A stretch of DNA of 64,000 nt from Epithemia pelagica. Its lineage: Eukaryota; Bacillariophyta; Bacillariophyceae; Surirellales; Surirellaceae. The notes beneath the pieces are model-generated. The model worked only from the letters and a program-made list of their open reading frames with translations. It was not told the origin of the DNA and made no database searches. The translations under genes and the position numbers were made by a program. The stretch spans positions 496,001 through 560,000 of the forward strand of contig OX337231.1 in NCBI GenBank assembly GCA_946965045.2, given 5' to 3'. How positions within the stretch are numbered: position 1 is the stretch's first letter; each line of letters starts with the position of its first letter. Below are positions 52,382 through 63,411 of the stretch, piece after piece.

Positions 52382-53739
52382 TCATTCGAACTGCCCCTGC
52401 CATTATGTTCAACTTTCAGCAAATGATCAGTCGAACACGAACTCCCCTGGACCGCCTGAATTAGTAATTGATTACAGGGGACGTTGCTTTGACCAGCCCA
52501 AATCTTTGTTCGTGTTAACTGCACATCACACACCGGGGTGCAACTCCTGAAAAGAGATCCCAAGCCTCATACTTGCGGATGATATCGATCAACAGATAGG
52601 TAACCGTTGGTGAGGAACTGGTTTATACCCGCGAAGTGAAAAAAGGAGTGATTCAGAGCGAGGGTAGCAGTCCTTTTCCAAGCGGTCCCGCCCACAGCTG
52701 TATGTTCGCAATATACGATACTCATAGGTGAAAGAAGTTTTACGAAGGGGCAGAATAGACCATGTAGGATGTAGGTGAGATGACCAACATGAGAATTCTC
52801 TTTCTCATCGCTTTGAAAGGTTGACCTCTATAAGAACCGTCATTGCACTGTCCATTAGAAGTCATGCGTAAGAATGTTCGCATGTACTATGAAGAGGAAT
52901 CGGGAGCCTTTTCTAGCAGTCTACGAGAATGAATGTCATCCAGTTGATCAACGTCTTTACAACGAGATTCCACTTCGCTTTGAAAGGTTGGTCTGTACGG
53001 ACATTTATTGAGCTGATCATTCAAAGCCTAACGTAATGATGTTCGCACTAAGACGACGAAAAGGAAGCCTTTTTACGAAGAAGTCGAGATAGGAGGGAAC
53101 CAGAATCAACCTCTTCCAAGCGACTTCTCTTTGCTTCGCTTACATGATGGTCCATTATAGGATGCAGGACCAGCACCACTTTAAACGACCATCTTCATTT
53201 ACTTGGCCAGTTGACGATGAACCGAGTCTCCGTCTTTTACCATTACGTTCGTATAGTCGTCTACGAAATTATCATATGCCTGTTCGCAATCGACGACGGA
53301 AGAGAATCAAGCCATCTTTCTCATTATATAGCCGACAATGCATGATATAATAGCCCCAAGTAATACATTTTATCCTCAACGCCGGAATCAAACTGTAGGA
53401 GATGTTAACTGCGTATTCCCTTCCAGAATTTGTCTTGATCTCTGCGGAGCAAGCTCAAACAAGAGCTCAAACAAGATTCCTGAGCTTGTTTTGAAAGTCA
53501 GCTCAGTCATCAAGGGTTTTACGTTACCTTGGTCCCTTTCCGATTTCTCGTCTCTATAGCCGACACATCAGCGTCCCAAGCTCCAGAACTTATTGTTTCC
53601 TGTTTGAAGGTGGATATACGTTTCCATCGACCAATCATGGTATCCATCCCAACTTTATAGAGGCCATTTGCATGCAGCACTTGCCAGAAACACATTGCGG
53701 TTAAGAATGTGCCCATTGCGGTACGTGAAGCGCCGAGGA
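52382..53739. repeat. Intergenic with about 168-bp tandem repeat
   Basis: CGCTTTGAAAGGTTG occurs at about 52809 and 52977, each followed by related CATT-GAGCTG/CTGTCC and GTTCGCA blocks, so one unit is duplicated. The rest of this 1.36 kb holds no supportable gene. Confidence 0.5.
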
Positions 53740-56130
53740 TCAGAGTGGATTGTTGTCGTTGGGTGGGTGGCCCGTATTATTATTATTATTGTTGTTGTTG
53801 TTCATCATGAGAAACATTCGCAAGGTATCCTGTTGATTCGTGTTATTGTTGTTGTTGCTGGGGGTTGTGGTCGCAAACGCCGGAGTACCGTCGGTGAAAC
53901 TGCTGCTGGAATCGGCGGTCTGCTGCTGGGTGGAAAAGGTACCAGGATTAACCGAAGGCATGGAACTTTGTTGTTGTTGTTGTTGTTGCTGTTGTTGCGT
54001 TGTCATGGGACCTTGCGTGGTTGTGGTGGTGCGAGTGGGATCCTCTTCCAACAAGAGCGACGAAAAGAATCCATCGTCGGTTCCTCCATCACCGATACCG
54101 GCATTGCGCAAGAGCACGGATGTATTGGATTCAATCGAAAGTCCCCGCACCAGACCGGATCCTTGAACAGGAATGATTCCATTCGGGGAGTTGCCATCCG
54201 CATTCATTGCCATCATCATTCGTAGGGATCCGGTGGACATGAGGCTATTTCGATGCTGCTGCTGCTGTGAGGGTGTCGACGGCTGTGTCGTCGTCATACC
54301 AGCATGCTGTTGTGGTTGTTGCTGCTGTTGGGGTTGCGGCCACGGTTCAGACGAGGACAAGGTTGAAATGCCTCGCAGGGAAAGCAACCGTTCGGCATTC
54401 GGTGGCTGTACCATTATGGACGAGGGAGGCAAATCCATTTTTTGTTTCGGATGTGGTGGCAGTGTTGGACCACCACCACCACCACCAACCTGTGATGCGT
54501 TTGCAAGATGGTTGGGCCCTGTTCCAATCGACGATACAAATTGTTGTTGTTGTTGTTGCTGCTGCTGGGGAGGTTGCATTCTTTGTGGTTGTTGTTGTTG
54601 CTGCTGGGGGATGGAATGCGACTGATGCGTACTATTGGAGAGTGGTTGAGGCAATACCATGTTGTTGTTCCCGATATTTCCACCGCCAAAGTTGGGCATG
54701 GACGACGACGACAAGCTTTCCCATTGTGGCTGTTGTTGTGATTGTGGCATTTGTTGTTGCTGTTGCTGTTGCTGAAGCTGTTGTTGTTGTTGTTGTTGCT
54801 GCTGCTGAAGATGTTGTTGTTGTTGTTGTGGTGTCATCCATTGCACTGGTGATCCTGTCAGGGCATCCAATGGTGGTGGAAGAATGGCATGGGAACCATT
54901 GCTTCCATTTGTTTGGTTGGACGCCAGAGAAGCCATGTGTTGCTGCTGCTGCTGCTGCTGCTGCTGTTGGACATGAAGAGAGGCATCCATGCGATTGACC
55001 GAGTTGGTACTGCTGCTGGTATGACTGTGATGCCGAAGCGTGCTGCCCGCACTATGGGTTGTGTGGCTAGACGCTCGACTATTGGTGGCGGTCGATGGTT
55101 GACGTTGTTGTTGGTGCAATCGTTGCAATTGCATTTGTTGTTGTTGTTGCATGGCCATCATGACTTGTTCCATGCGTGCCAACAAATCCAATTCCAATCG
55201 TCCAAATCGTTCTTCATGTTTCACGCTCAAGGATTGCAATTGACCTTCCATGGCGGAAATGGAATCCTTTAGGGAATGCACTTGACGCACTTGGTCGGCA
55301 CCACCTCCCCCCTGGGTGCCGCCGCCCGCCGCGAGAGTTCCCCCGGGGCCACCACCACCACTGCCTCGCGTCGATCGCGTAATGTGTTGCAACAAATCGC
55401 ATCGTCCCCGTTGAAAGGATTCGTGATAAAAGGTGACATATTTGGCCGCCCGTTGGGCTTGGGGATCATCGTGACGAATGGGTTTGGATTGCAATTTCCG
55501 AAAGCCATAAAAGTTTAATTGTCGGGCAAAGGATGAGAATTTGGAATGATCAAAGAATTGTGGAATGACTTGACTGGCAAAAATATCCGGTTCTTTAATG
55601 ACAAAGGCATCGCCTTCTTCCGTCCAACCAGCCACAAAGGGATCGCAGGAATCAATCATTTTGTACGTTTTTTGCAAAAAGATTGGCGTTGTCGCACATT
55701 TGCTCGAGGATTTGGCGGTAAAAGCCTTTTTGGTGGAGGACTTTTTGGTGGTGGTGGAGGATGCTGGTAGGGATATTGCATTCTCCTCCAGAGTGGTCAT
55801 GTTGGACGTGTAGGATCCAGCACCCATGTCACCACCACCACCACTACCAATCGGTGGAGGGGGTACCATGCCTTGTGGAAGAAAGGAGGAAGCAGCAGCA
55901 GCCGAAGATGGATTGGTTCCACCATTTGCCGTACCACCACCCGATCGCATTCGACGACGTTTGGTACCGACTGGACCAGGAAACTGAAACGACTTCATCT
56001 GGGTCAATGTCGATGAGGAGGAGGAGGAAGGATCAAAGGTAAGAGCTGCATTTGGAGTGACGTTGTTCATAGCAGAAGCAGTTGTATCCTCTGAGGGGGT
56101 CGTAGGCATCATGCTTGGATGGTGGCCCAC
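53740..56130 (-). CDS. HSF: Heat-shock-factor-type transcription factor
   Basis: 796 residues, single exon. The HSF DNA-binding domain lies at about 145-250: TPIFLQKTYKMIDSCD, FVIKEPDIFASQVIPQFF, HSKFSSFARQLNFYGFRKL and KYVTFYHESFQRGRCDLL, with the winged-helix recognition helix intact. It is followed by a heptad-rich region (VHSLKDSISAMEGQLQSL to MEQVMMAMQ), the expected oligomerisation part, and a long Gln/Asn-rich C-terminus with polyQ runs, a likely activation region. Nuclear regulator of stress genes by family; HSFs are strongly expanded in diatoms. The polyQ codons (CAA/CAG mixed) make spurious long frames on the other strand. Confidence 0.95.
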   Translation of the reverse strand: MGHHPSMMPTTPSEDTTASAMNNVTPNAALTFDPSSSSSSTLTQMKSFQFPGPVGTKRRRMRSGGGTANGGTNPSSAAAASSFLPQGMVPPPPIGSGGGGDMGAGSYTSNMTTLEENAISLPASSTTTKKSSTKKAFTAKSSSKCATTPIFLQKTYKMIDSCDPFVAGWTEEGDAFVIKEPDIFASQVIPQFFDHSKFSSFARQLNFYGFRKLQSKPIRHDDPQAQRAAKYVTFYHESFQRGRCDLLQHITRSTRGSGGGGPGGTLAAGGGTQGGGGADQVRQVHSLKDSISAMEGQLQSLSVKHEERFGRLELDLLARMEQVMMAMQQQQQMQLQRLHQQQRQPSTATNSRASSHTTHSAGSTLRHHSHTSSSTNSVNRMDASLHVQQQQQQQQQQHMASLASNQTNGSNGSHAILPPPLDALTGSPVQWMTPQQQQQHLQQQQQQQQQQLQQQQQQQQMPQSQQQPQWESLSSSSMPNFGGGNIGNNNMVLPQPLSNSTHQSHSIPQQQQQQPQRMQPPQQQQQQQQQFVSSIGTGPNHLANASQVGGGGGGPTLPPHPKQKMDLPPSSIMVQPPNAERLLSLRGISTLSSSEPWPQPQQQQQPQQHAGMTTTQPSTPSQQQQHRNSLMSTGSLRMMMAMNADGNSPNGIIPVQGSGLVRGLSIESNTSVLLRNAGIGDGGTDDGFFSSLLLEEDPTRTTTTTQGPMTTQQQQQQQQQQSSMPSVNPGTFSTQQQTADSSSSFTDGTPAFATTTPSNNNNNTNQQDTLRMFLMMNNNNNNNNNTGHPPNDNNPL

Positions 56131-57182
56131 ACAAACACACCTCTATCTTCCCTTTGTTATTTTTGGAACGATAATACTTTGTTTGAACTCAACCAGAAAG
56201 GGGAAGCAGCATGGGTCGACCACGCTCTTGTCTGGTCCAAGCCGCCGTACAAAGTGACACGTGAATGTGCTCGTCTTCTCTAGAGGGAAGGGTCGTCGTC
56301 TTGCTTCCCACACACACAAACGATTCCGCGGTGTGTATGATGCACGCTGCTGCGGAACCAAAGAAACTGGGTCAACAAGAAGCACCGAGAGATTGTCGTT
56401 ATGATTGAGTAGTATGGATGAAAGGGGAGTGCCAGGTGCCAGCGGTAACACAAACGAAACAAGACAGCGAGGGGAAGGTTCCTATTTCCGTTTGATTTCG
56501 TTAGCAGTTTCGGAGATGCCATGATAGTAGGGGGTTCTATCAAGAGTCAATAAGATTCAATGAAAGAATTTGAGTACCGTTAAAGATCATTCCATTGATA
56601 TTTTGATGTCACATAAATGTCTCATAGGATGTCCTTCCCATTTTCACTTTAATCAGGGTCTTGATATGAGCAGGCCTTATGGCTTTTTGGATGATTTCGT
56701 TCCGGCGCCCGATGTGAACGGAGAACGGAGAACGGAGCGTGTCTGTTGACGTCAAGGTTTTCATACTCTACTACTGACCGGAAGACATGCTCCACTGTAG
56801 CAAGGAAATTTCAAGAAGTAATTCAAAATTAATCCGAGAAACAATGGCCTCTCATGATTCATGATCCAGCTAACAGAGCTACCTGAAGTTGTGTTCGTGG
56901 TACCCCAAGCAACTCCAAAGGGGCCCCTTCTCGCACGCAGTCCATGCATCAAGGAATGGATCTGATCTGTTGCTTCTACTCTAGGTAGACGCTCCTTTGG
57001 TTGACTCGTCCATTGAAAAAAAAACAATCCGTGTCCTAGAGACGCTCATGGCAATCAATGAATTGGTAATAGATCACGGCCGAGTCATGTCCTCTACGAC
57101 TACCAGTCGTTTTCATCTGATAGTCATTTTGGTTTCTGTATGCTGTAATAGATATGAAATACTAAAATAATGTGTAATATGT
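56131..57182. other. Intergenic, HSF promoter side
   Basis: About 1 kb between the HSF and vWA genes. Short frames only, none with codon use or motifs suggesting a gene. Confidence 0.4.
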
Positions 57183-58799
57183 TCAGAATGTCCAACTCGT
57201 CAGAGTGCCATTTTCAAAGCTTTCGTCATAGACTAGTTCCCATGCTCCTTCGACAAACGTCTTGTTGTCCGTATCACAACGAACGCTTGTTAGAAGGCTT
57301 TCGATCGAGGCATTGGCCGTCATGGACTCCATATCATCCAACACAACGATATCACCCGAGGCAATCTCTTCCATCAAGGTGATATTAATGCTTTCCGATG
57401 GAATCACGATAGGCAAGACGGAAATGTGAGCATCTTGTACATTGTGCGATTGTCCCACGGCATAGGCATGATGTCGGTCATTGTCTTCACCTTCGGGTAT
57501 GGCATCATCGCCAATAGTCGACGTTCCATCGGCCACGACGACAATAACCCGTTCGTTCTCGGAATCCTTCAAGGTTTCATAACAGAATCGAATGGCATCT
57601 CCGGTATTGGTCCACCCACCAACAAAGGTAGTATTGACCAAACTGGCACTGGCACTAGCCGCGTCAGTCAGCGAACTCAGAATGGTGGCTTCATCGGAAA
57701 AGACAAGGACCGAAAACCGCTGTGTGGCACCCGCCTCGTCTACACCGGCAATGAATTGACTGGCAAAGTTGAGAACATGGTCAAAGTTTTCACAACACGT
57801 AGGTCCATTGTTAAAAGAGGGATTGCCTTGAATGGCACAGCTACATTTGTAGCATTCCAAGGGCTATCCTACAGAACAAATCGATCCCGACACGTCCAAG
57901 GCGATACAGACATCGATATCTCGATCGGTACAACCGTCAACTGGGGTCGGAGCCGCTGTGAGTGAACTTGTGGGACTTTGGGTCGGAGCCGCTGTGGGCG
58001 TATCTGCGGGACTTTGGGTCGGAACCACGGTGGGTACAACTGTGGGATTTTGGGTCGGAGTCCCTGTGGGTGGTGGCACGCTGCTGGTGGGTTCCAGAGT
58101 GGGCAATTCCGTGGGACTTGTCGTGGGTACCGACGTGGAGGGACTTGCCGTGGGTGACGACGTGAGGGGACTTGCCGTGGGATTCTCTGTTGTACCACAC
58201 GAGGAGTCACACAAGTCTTCGGCCAACTTGACACAAAACAAATCCCATGCCGTCGTACAACAAAAGGAATCTTGTTGACACACGGCACAGGCACATTCCG
58301 AGCAAGCACATCCGGATGCGTTGGGGCGGACCGTCAAACACGAATCACAGGATTCTTCAGCACAAGAAGCGGCCGTTCCTCCCAAGGAGTCGCAAGAACT
58401 AAGGGGTAAGGGTGGACAATCCGTGCACAAACTTTGTGCAATGTTGGCGCACGTGGAATCCCAACCCTGCGTCCCATTCTCGTTGCAACACGTGGGATCA
58501 AAGTCACACACGAGGCATTCACAGGAAAGACAGTTGCATCCACCTTTCGTCGTTGTAGTGGAGTTGGATCCTCCCAACCCCAGCAGCAAGAACAATGGAG
58601 GAACCGATTCCAAACACGAGTCGCATGTACCGTCTTGACAGCCTGTGGAATTCCCATTTTCTTGGATACATTGGTCTTCTTCGAAGGCTTGCACAGTCTC
58701 CAAGGATAAAACACTGAGGAGCACCAACAAGACAACAACCAGGGTGGAAGTCACGGCATTCCTCTTGGACACAACCGCCATTTTCTTGCACAGTTTCAT
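57183..58799 (-). CDS. Secreted Cys-rich, PT-repeat, vWA-domain protein (one in-frame TAG)
   Basis: The start at 58799 (MKLCKKMAVVSKRN) is followed by a strong hydrophobic signal segment (VVVLLVLLSVLSLETVQA). Then come two Cys-rich modules (CNCLSCECLVCDFDPTCCN and CACSECACAVCQQDSFCC), a Pro-Thr-Ser repeat stalk, and a von Willebrand A domain with the metal-binding DVSGS motif, VLVFSDEATI and GGWTNTGDAI. The frame is broken once, by TAG at 57864-57866 within the vWA domain, and continues without shift to 57183. A cell-surface or wall adhesion role is likely by architecture. The stop may be a real mutation or a base error. An upstream in-frame ATG exists at 58895. Confidence 0.78.
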
Positions 58800-58914
58800 T
58801 CTGTCACCTGCCTTGTTGGCCTCGACCTTCTTTTCTTCTTGTGTGTCTGTGTGAGAGAAAATGAAACAGAGGAACTCTACAAGAGTCAGTTTCATGACAT
58901 CTAAAATCCTTTTG

Positions 58915-59370
58915 CTCGTTGCCTGTTCCGTTCTCTCTGGAACGGATGCAGCCTTGCACTAGACAAGATTCGGCTTCCTGCGTAATCACAAAACATCGCG
59001 TTGATTTCGTTTGCTCGCTGGAGGATGCTGTGTTCCTGGTTTCTGGTTATTATCGGTTCTCGGGAACCGTTGTAGCTTTGTCCTACTTCACAAGATTCAG
59101 TTGTTCGCCTTTCCAATTCCATTTGCTCGTTGTGTATGCTCCGTTCTCTGTGGAACGGATGCCGCGTTTGTCCACACAAGATTCATTTCCCCTTGCTCTG
59201 GATTCCGTTTGCTCGTTCTATGCTCCTTGGTTTCTCGCGTTCTCTATGGAACGGATGCTGCCTTTGCACTACAAAAGATTCGGCTCTCTCCATGAATGTT
59301 CCATTCGTTTGCTCGTTGGTCTCTTTTTGCGTACTCGGATGAACGGATGTTGCGTTTGCACCTTGGTCGC
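58915..59370. repeat. Degenerate tandem repeat, about 95-110 bp units
   Basis: The motif TCTCT(G)TGGAACGGATGC, then TTGCAC-like bases, CAAGATTC and TTTGCTCGTT recurs near 58930, 59150, 59245 and 59340, with a further partial copy near 59050. No coding function: both strands give only arginine/cysteine-rich shadows. The following 59371-59775 shows no gene. Confidence 0.6.
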
Positions 59371-59775
59371 CAGGATTGTTGACATTCGGAAGCTCTCCCG
59401 TTCCGAGTCTGCCAAAATTTCCCGCAGAAATCGACGTTGTGCTTTTTTCCAACTTTTTGTGCCAAACGCCACTCCATTTGGAAAAATGGGTGTGTACATT
59501 TGCGCGTGTCGCACATCTCGCTCTATTGTAGCGCGGGATATACATAGCTATGTACTCCTAGAGAACACAGCCCATATTAAAGCGAAAATAGGTTAGACAA
59601 TAATAGAATATAGACTCTACCGGTAGGGACGCGGAAAAGGACCCACCGCCATCTATTCGACATGGAGAATAATGGAGAGAACGTAATGTGGGAACTTGAA
59701 TGCCAACTTACTCTCTGCAGTATTCTTGACCCAACCGTAGCCGACACACCCACACAGTTTCTACTAGGTAGTCTT

Positions 59776-60813
59776 TCAAACTCGATCCGTCAAAGAAGAA
59801 ACGGCAAACGGAGACGGCTTTGGATTCTGGTTGGAATACTGTTGTTGTTGTTGTCGTGGTTGTGGTACCAGCACTTGTTCTTCCATGCCCTGTTGGTCCA
59901 CAATGACGATTCGAACGGCACCACCCGAAGCACCATCCAATTGAATGCCTCCTTCAATGGCTCGTTGACATAGCACAATGGCTTGTTCTCGCGACGGAAG
60001 TTGTTGTTGTTGTGGTGGTTCTTGCTGTTGGAGTATGCGCGTTAATTCTTGTTCCAAATATCCCAGTGCGTAAATGGAGCCCGATCCTGCCACGGCAAAC
60101 CGACCATTCTCTTCCACCAAGGCACCCGTGGAAGCGAGCGAATAGATTTTCCCCGAGTCGGACCCGGGATCGTAGCCGGCAATGAGGAGACTTACGGATA
60201 CTTGTCGTCGTTGAGATTGGCTCCTCATTTCGTCTTGGTCATCGTCGTCGTCATTTCCTACCAATTGAGATCGCAACCACTGCGCAATTTGCGAGATGGA
60301 CAACCAGCCGCCCAGGTCATTCTTCTTCTTCTTCTTCTCGCCAGTCGTTTGGCTGTTAGCACCACCACCACCCCCATTGCGATACCACCGTGTCTGGCAA
60401 AATTGGGCACAGTCCGACACGAGGTGTTGTGTATCGGCCGAACTGCCACTCCGCAAGACAAGACACTGCGGGGTCAGGGCATGAATTTTTTGCGCCAACC
60501 GATGACTGACATAACCGGACAGGGACGTACGAGTATCGGCGGCAACCACAACACCGCCTTCCTGAAACCGAATGGCAATCAAGGTTGTACCCGTATCAAT
60601 CGGTTCCAAAAATGATGATGATGATGATGGTGGTGGTTGTGGTGGTTGTCTTGTGGTGCGATACTCGTTGGTTTGGCGGCCGGATGGTATGGACCGAATG
60701 TCAAAGCTAGCATCCTCGTAGAGAAGGCTGGCACTGGTTGGCTCTACTAGAATCCATCCGTAGAATGGAAACAGGACCCCGAGGAAGATACCCCAATGGC
60801 CTGGCCCCGCCAT
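59776..60813 (-). CDS. PSMB6: 20S proteasome subunit beta-1 (caspase-like), PSMB6 type
   Basis: 345 residues. The mature enzyme should start at Thr76 (GTTLIAIRF), the N-terminal nucleophile. The catalytic Asp (AADTRTS) and Lys (LAQKIHAL) follow at the expected spacing. LRSGSSADTQHLV, with the Arg typical of beta-1, and the C-terminal SGGAVRIVIV...GMEEQVLV identify the beta-1 subunit, which cleaves after acidic residues. Unusual points: a 75-residue propeptide with a hydrophobic start (FLGVLFPFYGWILVE), a Gly/Lys-rich insert (NGGGGGANSQTTGEKKKKK), an acidic insert and a polyQ tail. No introns needed. The subunit call is from motifs, without alignment. Confidence 0.9.
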   Translation of the reverse strand: MAGPGHWGIFLGVLFPFYGWILVEPTSASLLYEDASFDIRSIPSGRQTNEYRTTRQPPQPPPSSSSSFLEPIDTGTTLIAIRFQEGGVVVAADTRTSLSGYVSHRLAQKIHALTPQCLVLRSGSSADTQHLVSDCAQFCQTRWYRNGGGGGANSQTTGEKKKKKNDLGGWLSISQIAQWLRSQLVGNDDDDDQDEMRSQSQRRQVSVSLLIAGYDPGSDSGKIYSLASTGALVEENGRFAVAGSGSIYALGYLEQELTRILQQQEPPQQQQLPSREQAIVLCQRAIEGGIQLDGASGGAVRIVIVDQQGMEEQVLVPQPRQQQQQYSNQNPKPSPFAVSSLTDRV

Positions 60814-60972
60814 GGTCGTCGGTCTGGGGGTTTTGCCGGAAGGGAAATATCTTCCTTCTTCTTTTCTTTTTTCCTTTTCTTCTTCTTTTTCTCCTCTTTT
60901 TTCCCCTCCTTCTGCGTTTTCCGCATATTTTTTTCTATTTTCTAGGAGTATCTTAAGAGTGCTAGGCCCTCT

Positions 60973-61045
60973 ACTGACCGTAGTAGTCCTCTAGCTCGGT
61001 AGCTAGCTAGCGGTCATGACGGCACCCAAGAACACTTCGCAACAA
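60973..61045. repeat. Short dispersed repeat upstream of PSMB6 (second copy at 62947-63006)
   Basis: TGACC(G/A)TAGTAG..., AGTCCTCTAG, then ACCCAAGAA(C/T)ACT and a CAACAA tract occur both here and upstream of the gene starting at 62582. Both copies sit 130-370 bp before a minus-strand start. CAACAACAA runs follow each. Confidence 0.5.
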
Positions 61046-61213
61046 CAACAAGCAAGCAAGAGTTTACAACACAGGTTCTTCTTCTAGTATACAAAAACTA
61101 TTGGGATTCGGTAGTATGTATAGCCAAGTAGTATTACAGACTGATCACAACTTTTTCAAAGCGTTGTAATTCGGTGGTGGGTCCTACTGCGAGTCGTCGG
61201 GGAGAACATCGCT

Positions 61214-62582
61214 CTAATCCGAAAGTTGTTCCGTCAAACAACGTGGTGGTACCGCTTGTTCGGTTTCCAAGGCTGGTTCGAGGCTGCGGTGGTCGTCGTC
61301 AATACCAAAGGAATCATTCGGAGACAATGACGACGACGAGGAGGTGGCGGCCGTCTTGGAAGTGGCATGCGGATTCAGCGTTTTTGGGTGATGATGATTG
61401 GATCCTCCGTCGTGCGAACTACTACTACTGCTCATACTTTCACGACGCGACGACGCGCTGGTTGTCGATTCGCGATACCGGGCCCAGTGCAATACTTTTT
61501 CCGCACGTTGTTGCAACCAAGCTAACATCCTTCGTCTCCAGGAGATTCTTCTTAATTCATCTATTCCGGATACGAGTTGTAGCTGGAATTCTTGTTCGTA
61601 CTCAGGCGAACACCAAAGACTGTTGTCTACAGCAACTCCGTCTAGTTCCTTTCGGAATTGCTTCAAAACTACATCTGTCCCATTGATGCTCCCATGGGTG
61701 TTGAGACGTGCTCCTTGGATGACAAGCTCGTCTAGCCTTTCGCTTTTGAGAGAATCAATCTTCTTCTTGATCCTTTTGCGTTCTTTTTCGTCCTTGCACT
61801 TTTCTATATGACAAATAAAAAGAGATAGAAACTGAGTGTTTGCCAAGAGTCATACAATAGTACCGCATGCACCAGCACCCGACATTACCTTCTTCAATTC
61901 TCAAGGCTTGTTTTCGCAAAAGGAACAAGTCGGATTGGTCTTTTTCAATCTGCTCCTCGAGTCTCTGATAGGCTTTAGATGAAGGTTTCACTAAAACAAA
62001 TAATCATCCCACACGCCAAAGTAAGAATCAGACATTGCAAAGAAGAAAGATGATCCGTAGTGTTAACGTACACGATAGCTGATCTCTTTGACGCTGCGAC
62101 TTTCGATCTTCGACCCGCCACCTCTCTTCCCGTTCGTCCCGACCCGTCTCCCGTTCGTCCCGACCCTTCTCCCGTTTATCCATCTGCAGGGCCATGACTC
62201 CTCCACCGACGGTTGCAATAGAGGTTGCAAAGGCTGAGACGACTGTTGCGACTCCCGCAAAGCTTCCCCACTGTTCTTTCCAGTCTGGCACAGCATCCTG
62301 GGAAGTGTCCGTCTGTGCATTTGGGACACTGGTCGGGACAAATGGCCGAATGCTCTGATTTGGCTGTCGCGCAGCCAACCAAGTTGCAATTCCATGCTCA
62401 AGTGACGAGGGCGAGGAATATGAACGGTACAGCGTTGAATCTGCACTGTACGTGGTAACGAATGGAGAAGAAGAAGAGACAAGCGGTGGTCCTGACAAGA
62501 CCAGACCACATGCCAAATCCACGCACAAAAATGCAAGGAGGAGGACTGTAGTTGCAAAGTTACCCATCATCGTCGTCATCAT
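61214..62582 (-). CDS. Membrane-anchored coiled-coil protein, unknown, three exons
   Basis: Exons 62582-62072, 61990-61889 and 61803-61214, with introns of 81 and 85 nt (GTACGT...TTTTAG and GTAATG...TATAG), give 400 residues. The N-terminal hydrophobic stretch (ATTVLLLAFLCVDLACGLVL) looks like a signal peptide; a second segment (FAGVATVVSAFATSIATVGGGVMAL) may span a membrane. It is followed by repeated charged GRDERE/TGRDEREERW units, a coiled coil (AYQRLEEQIEKDQSDLFLLRKQAL, KERKRIKKKIDSLKSERLDEL) and a Ser-rich tail. No recognised family. A plastid- or ER-related location is possible, but no ASAF-type motif is clear. Confidence 0.7.
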
Positions 62583-63411
62583 CTTTTTGTGGTCTATTGT
62601 CGAATGTGCTCGAAGTAAAAGAAAAATGAGCGCGGGAGTTACATGTCAAATGACAACTCGAACATGTTTCCGACGTTGTCGTAAGAGATTCGTTCTTCTT
62701 CTGTGCTTTTCTATCGCTATTGTCTGCCGTGTTATTGGAACAAAGGAGGCGCGGAAGCGCAGACCCAAAACATCCGGTCCATTCTCACTTCTCACCACGT
62801 GTCTTGTTGCTGCCTCGTCACTCATCACGCATTCTTTGGGGGCGACACTCGCCACTGTCTGTGGTCTATCTACAGACATTGACAGTCGGGGTTTGTTCTG
62901 TTTTTTTGGTGTACACGTGGCAGTTGCTTGCTAGAGAGACCCGTACTTGGTGACCATAGTAGGAGTAGTCCTCTAGAGCTAGGGGACCCAAGAATACTCC
63001 ACAACGACAAATACTCCTCTAGTACAACAACAACAACAACTACAGCAACAACTACAACAACGACTTCAACAAGACAACAACAAGACAACAACACAAGAAG
63101 CAAGCAAGAGGTGCCATACCCATGCATAATGGTAGGACGTAAAAATTATGATCTTTAGGAATTAGGCTAGGAAAGTGAGCGATGGCCAGAGAAGCCATCT
63201 GCACACGGGACAAGGACGGACTGAATTCTGAGAACGTCGGTGTCAAAGATGTCACAGATTCAACTAGGGACCTATCGAGTCATGTTTACGTGGAGTCGTG
63301 GCGGGACAGAGTCCGGGTACCGCACTCTACCTCTCCCTGGTCGGACCTAGGAAGTTCGAGCGGGCCATGGGAAAGCTTGATGGCCAGAGGCCAACGGCAG
63401 TAAAACCCATG
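62583..63411. other. Intergenic with CAACAA/ACAAC tract
   Basis: 63028-63090 is a CAA/ACTACAACAA-rich simple tract. The longer plus-strand frame from 62452 overlaps the neighbouring gene's signal region and has no domain. The 3' end of the integrase element probably lies here, but I cannot identify its LTR. Confidence 0.4.

Noticed and set aside
54173-54998. Plus-strand Cys-rich and Val-rich frames
   Set aside because: Reverse complement of HSF polyglutamine codons (CAA/CAG), not genes.
57835-57870. A tiny intron removing the TAG in the vWA gene
   Set aside because: The only nearby GT-AG pair would give about 32 nt, shorter than every other intron in this window (67 nt or more), and would disturb the conserved region.
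62452-62934. 160-residue plus-strand ORF with a hydrophobic segment
   Set aside because: Starts inside the signal-peptide exon of the minus-strand gene and has no domain; the hydrophobic piece is complementary to the other gene's signal sequence.
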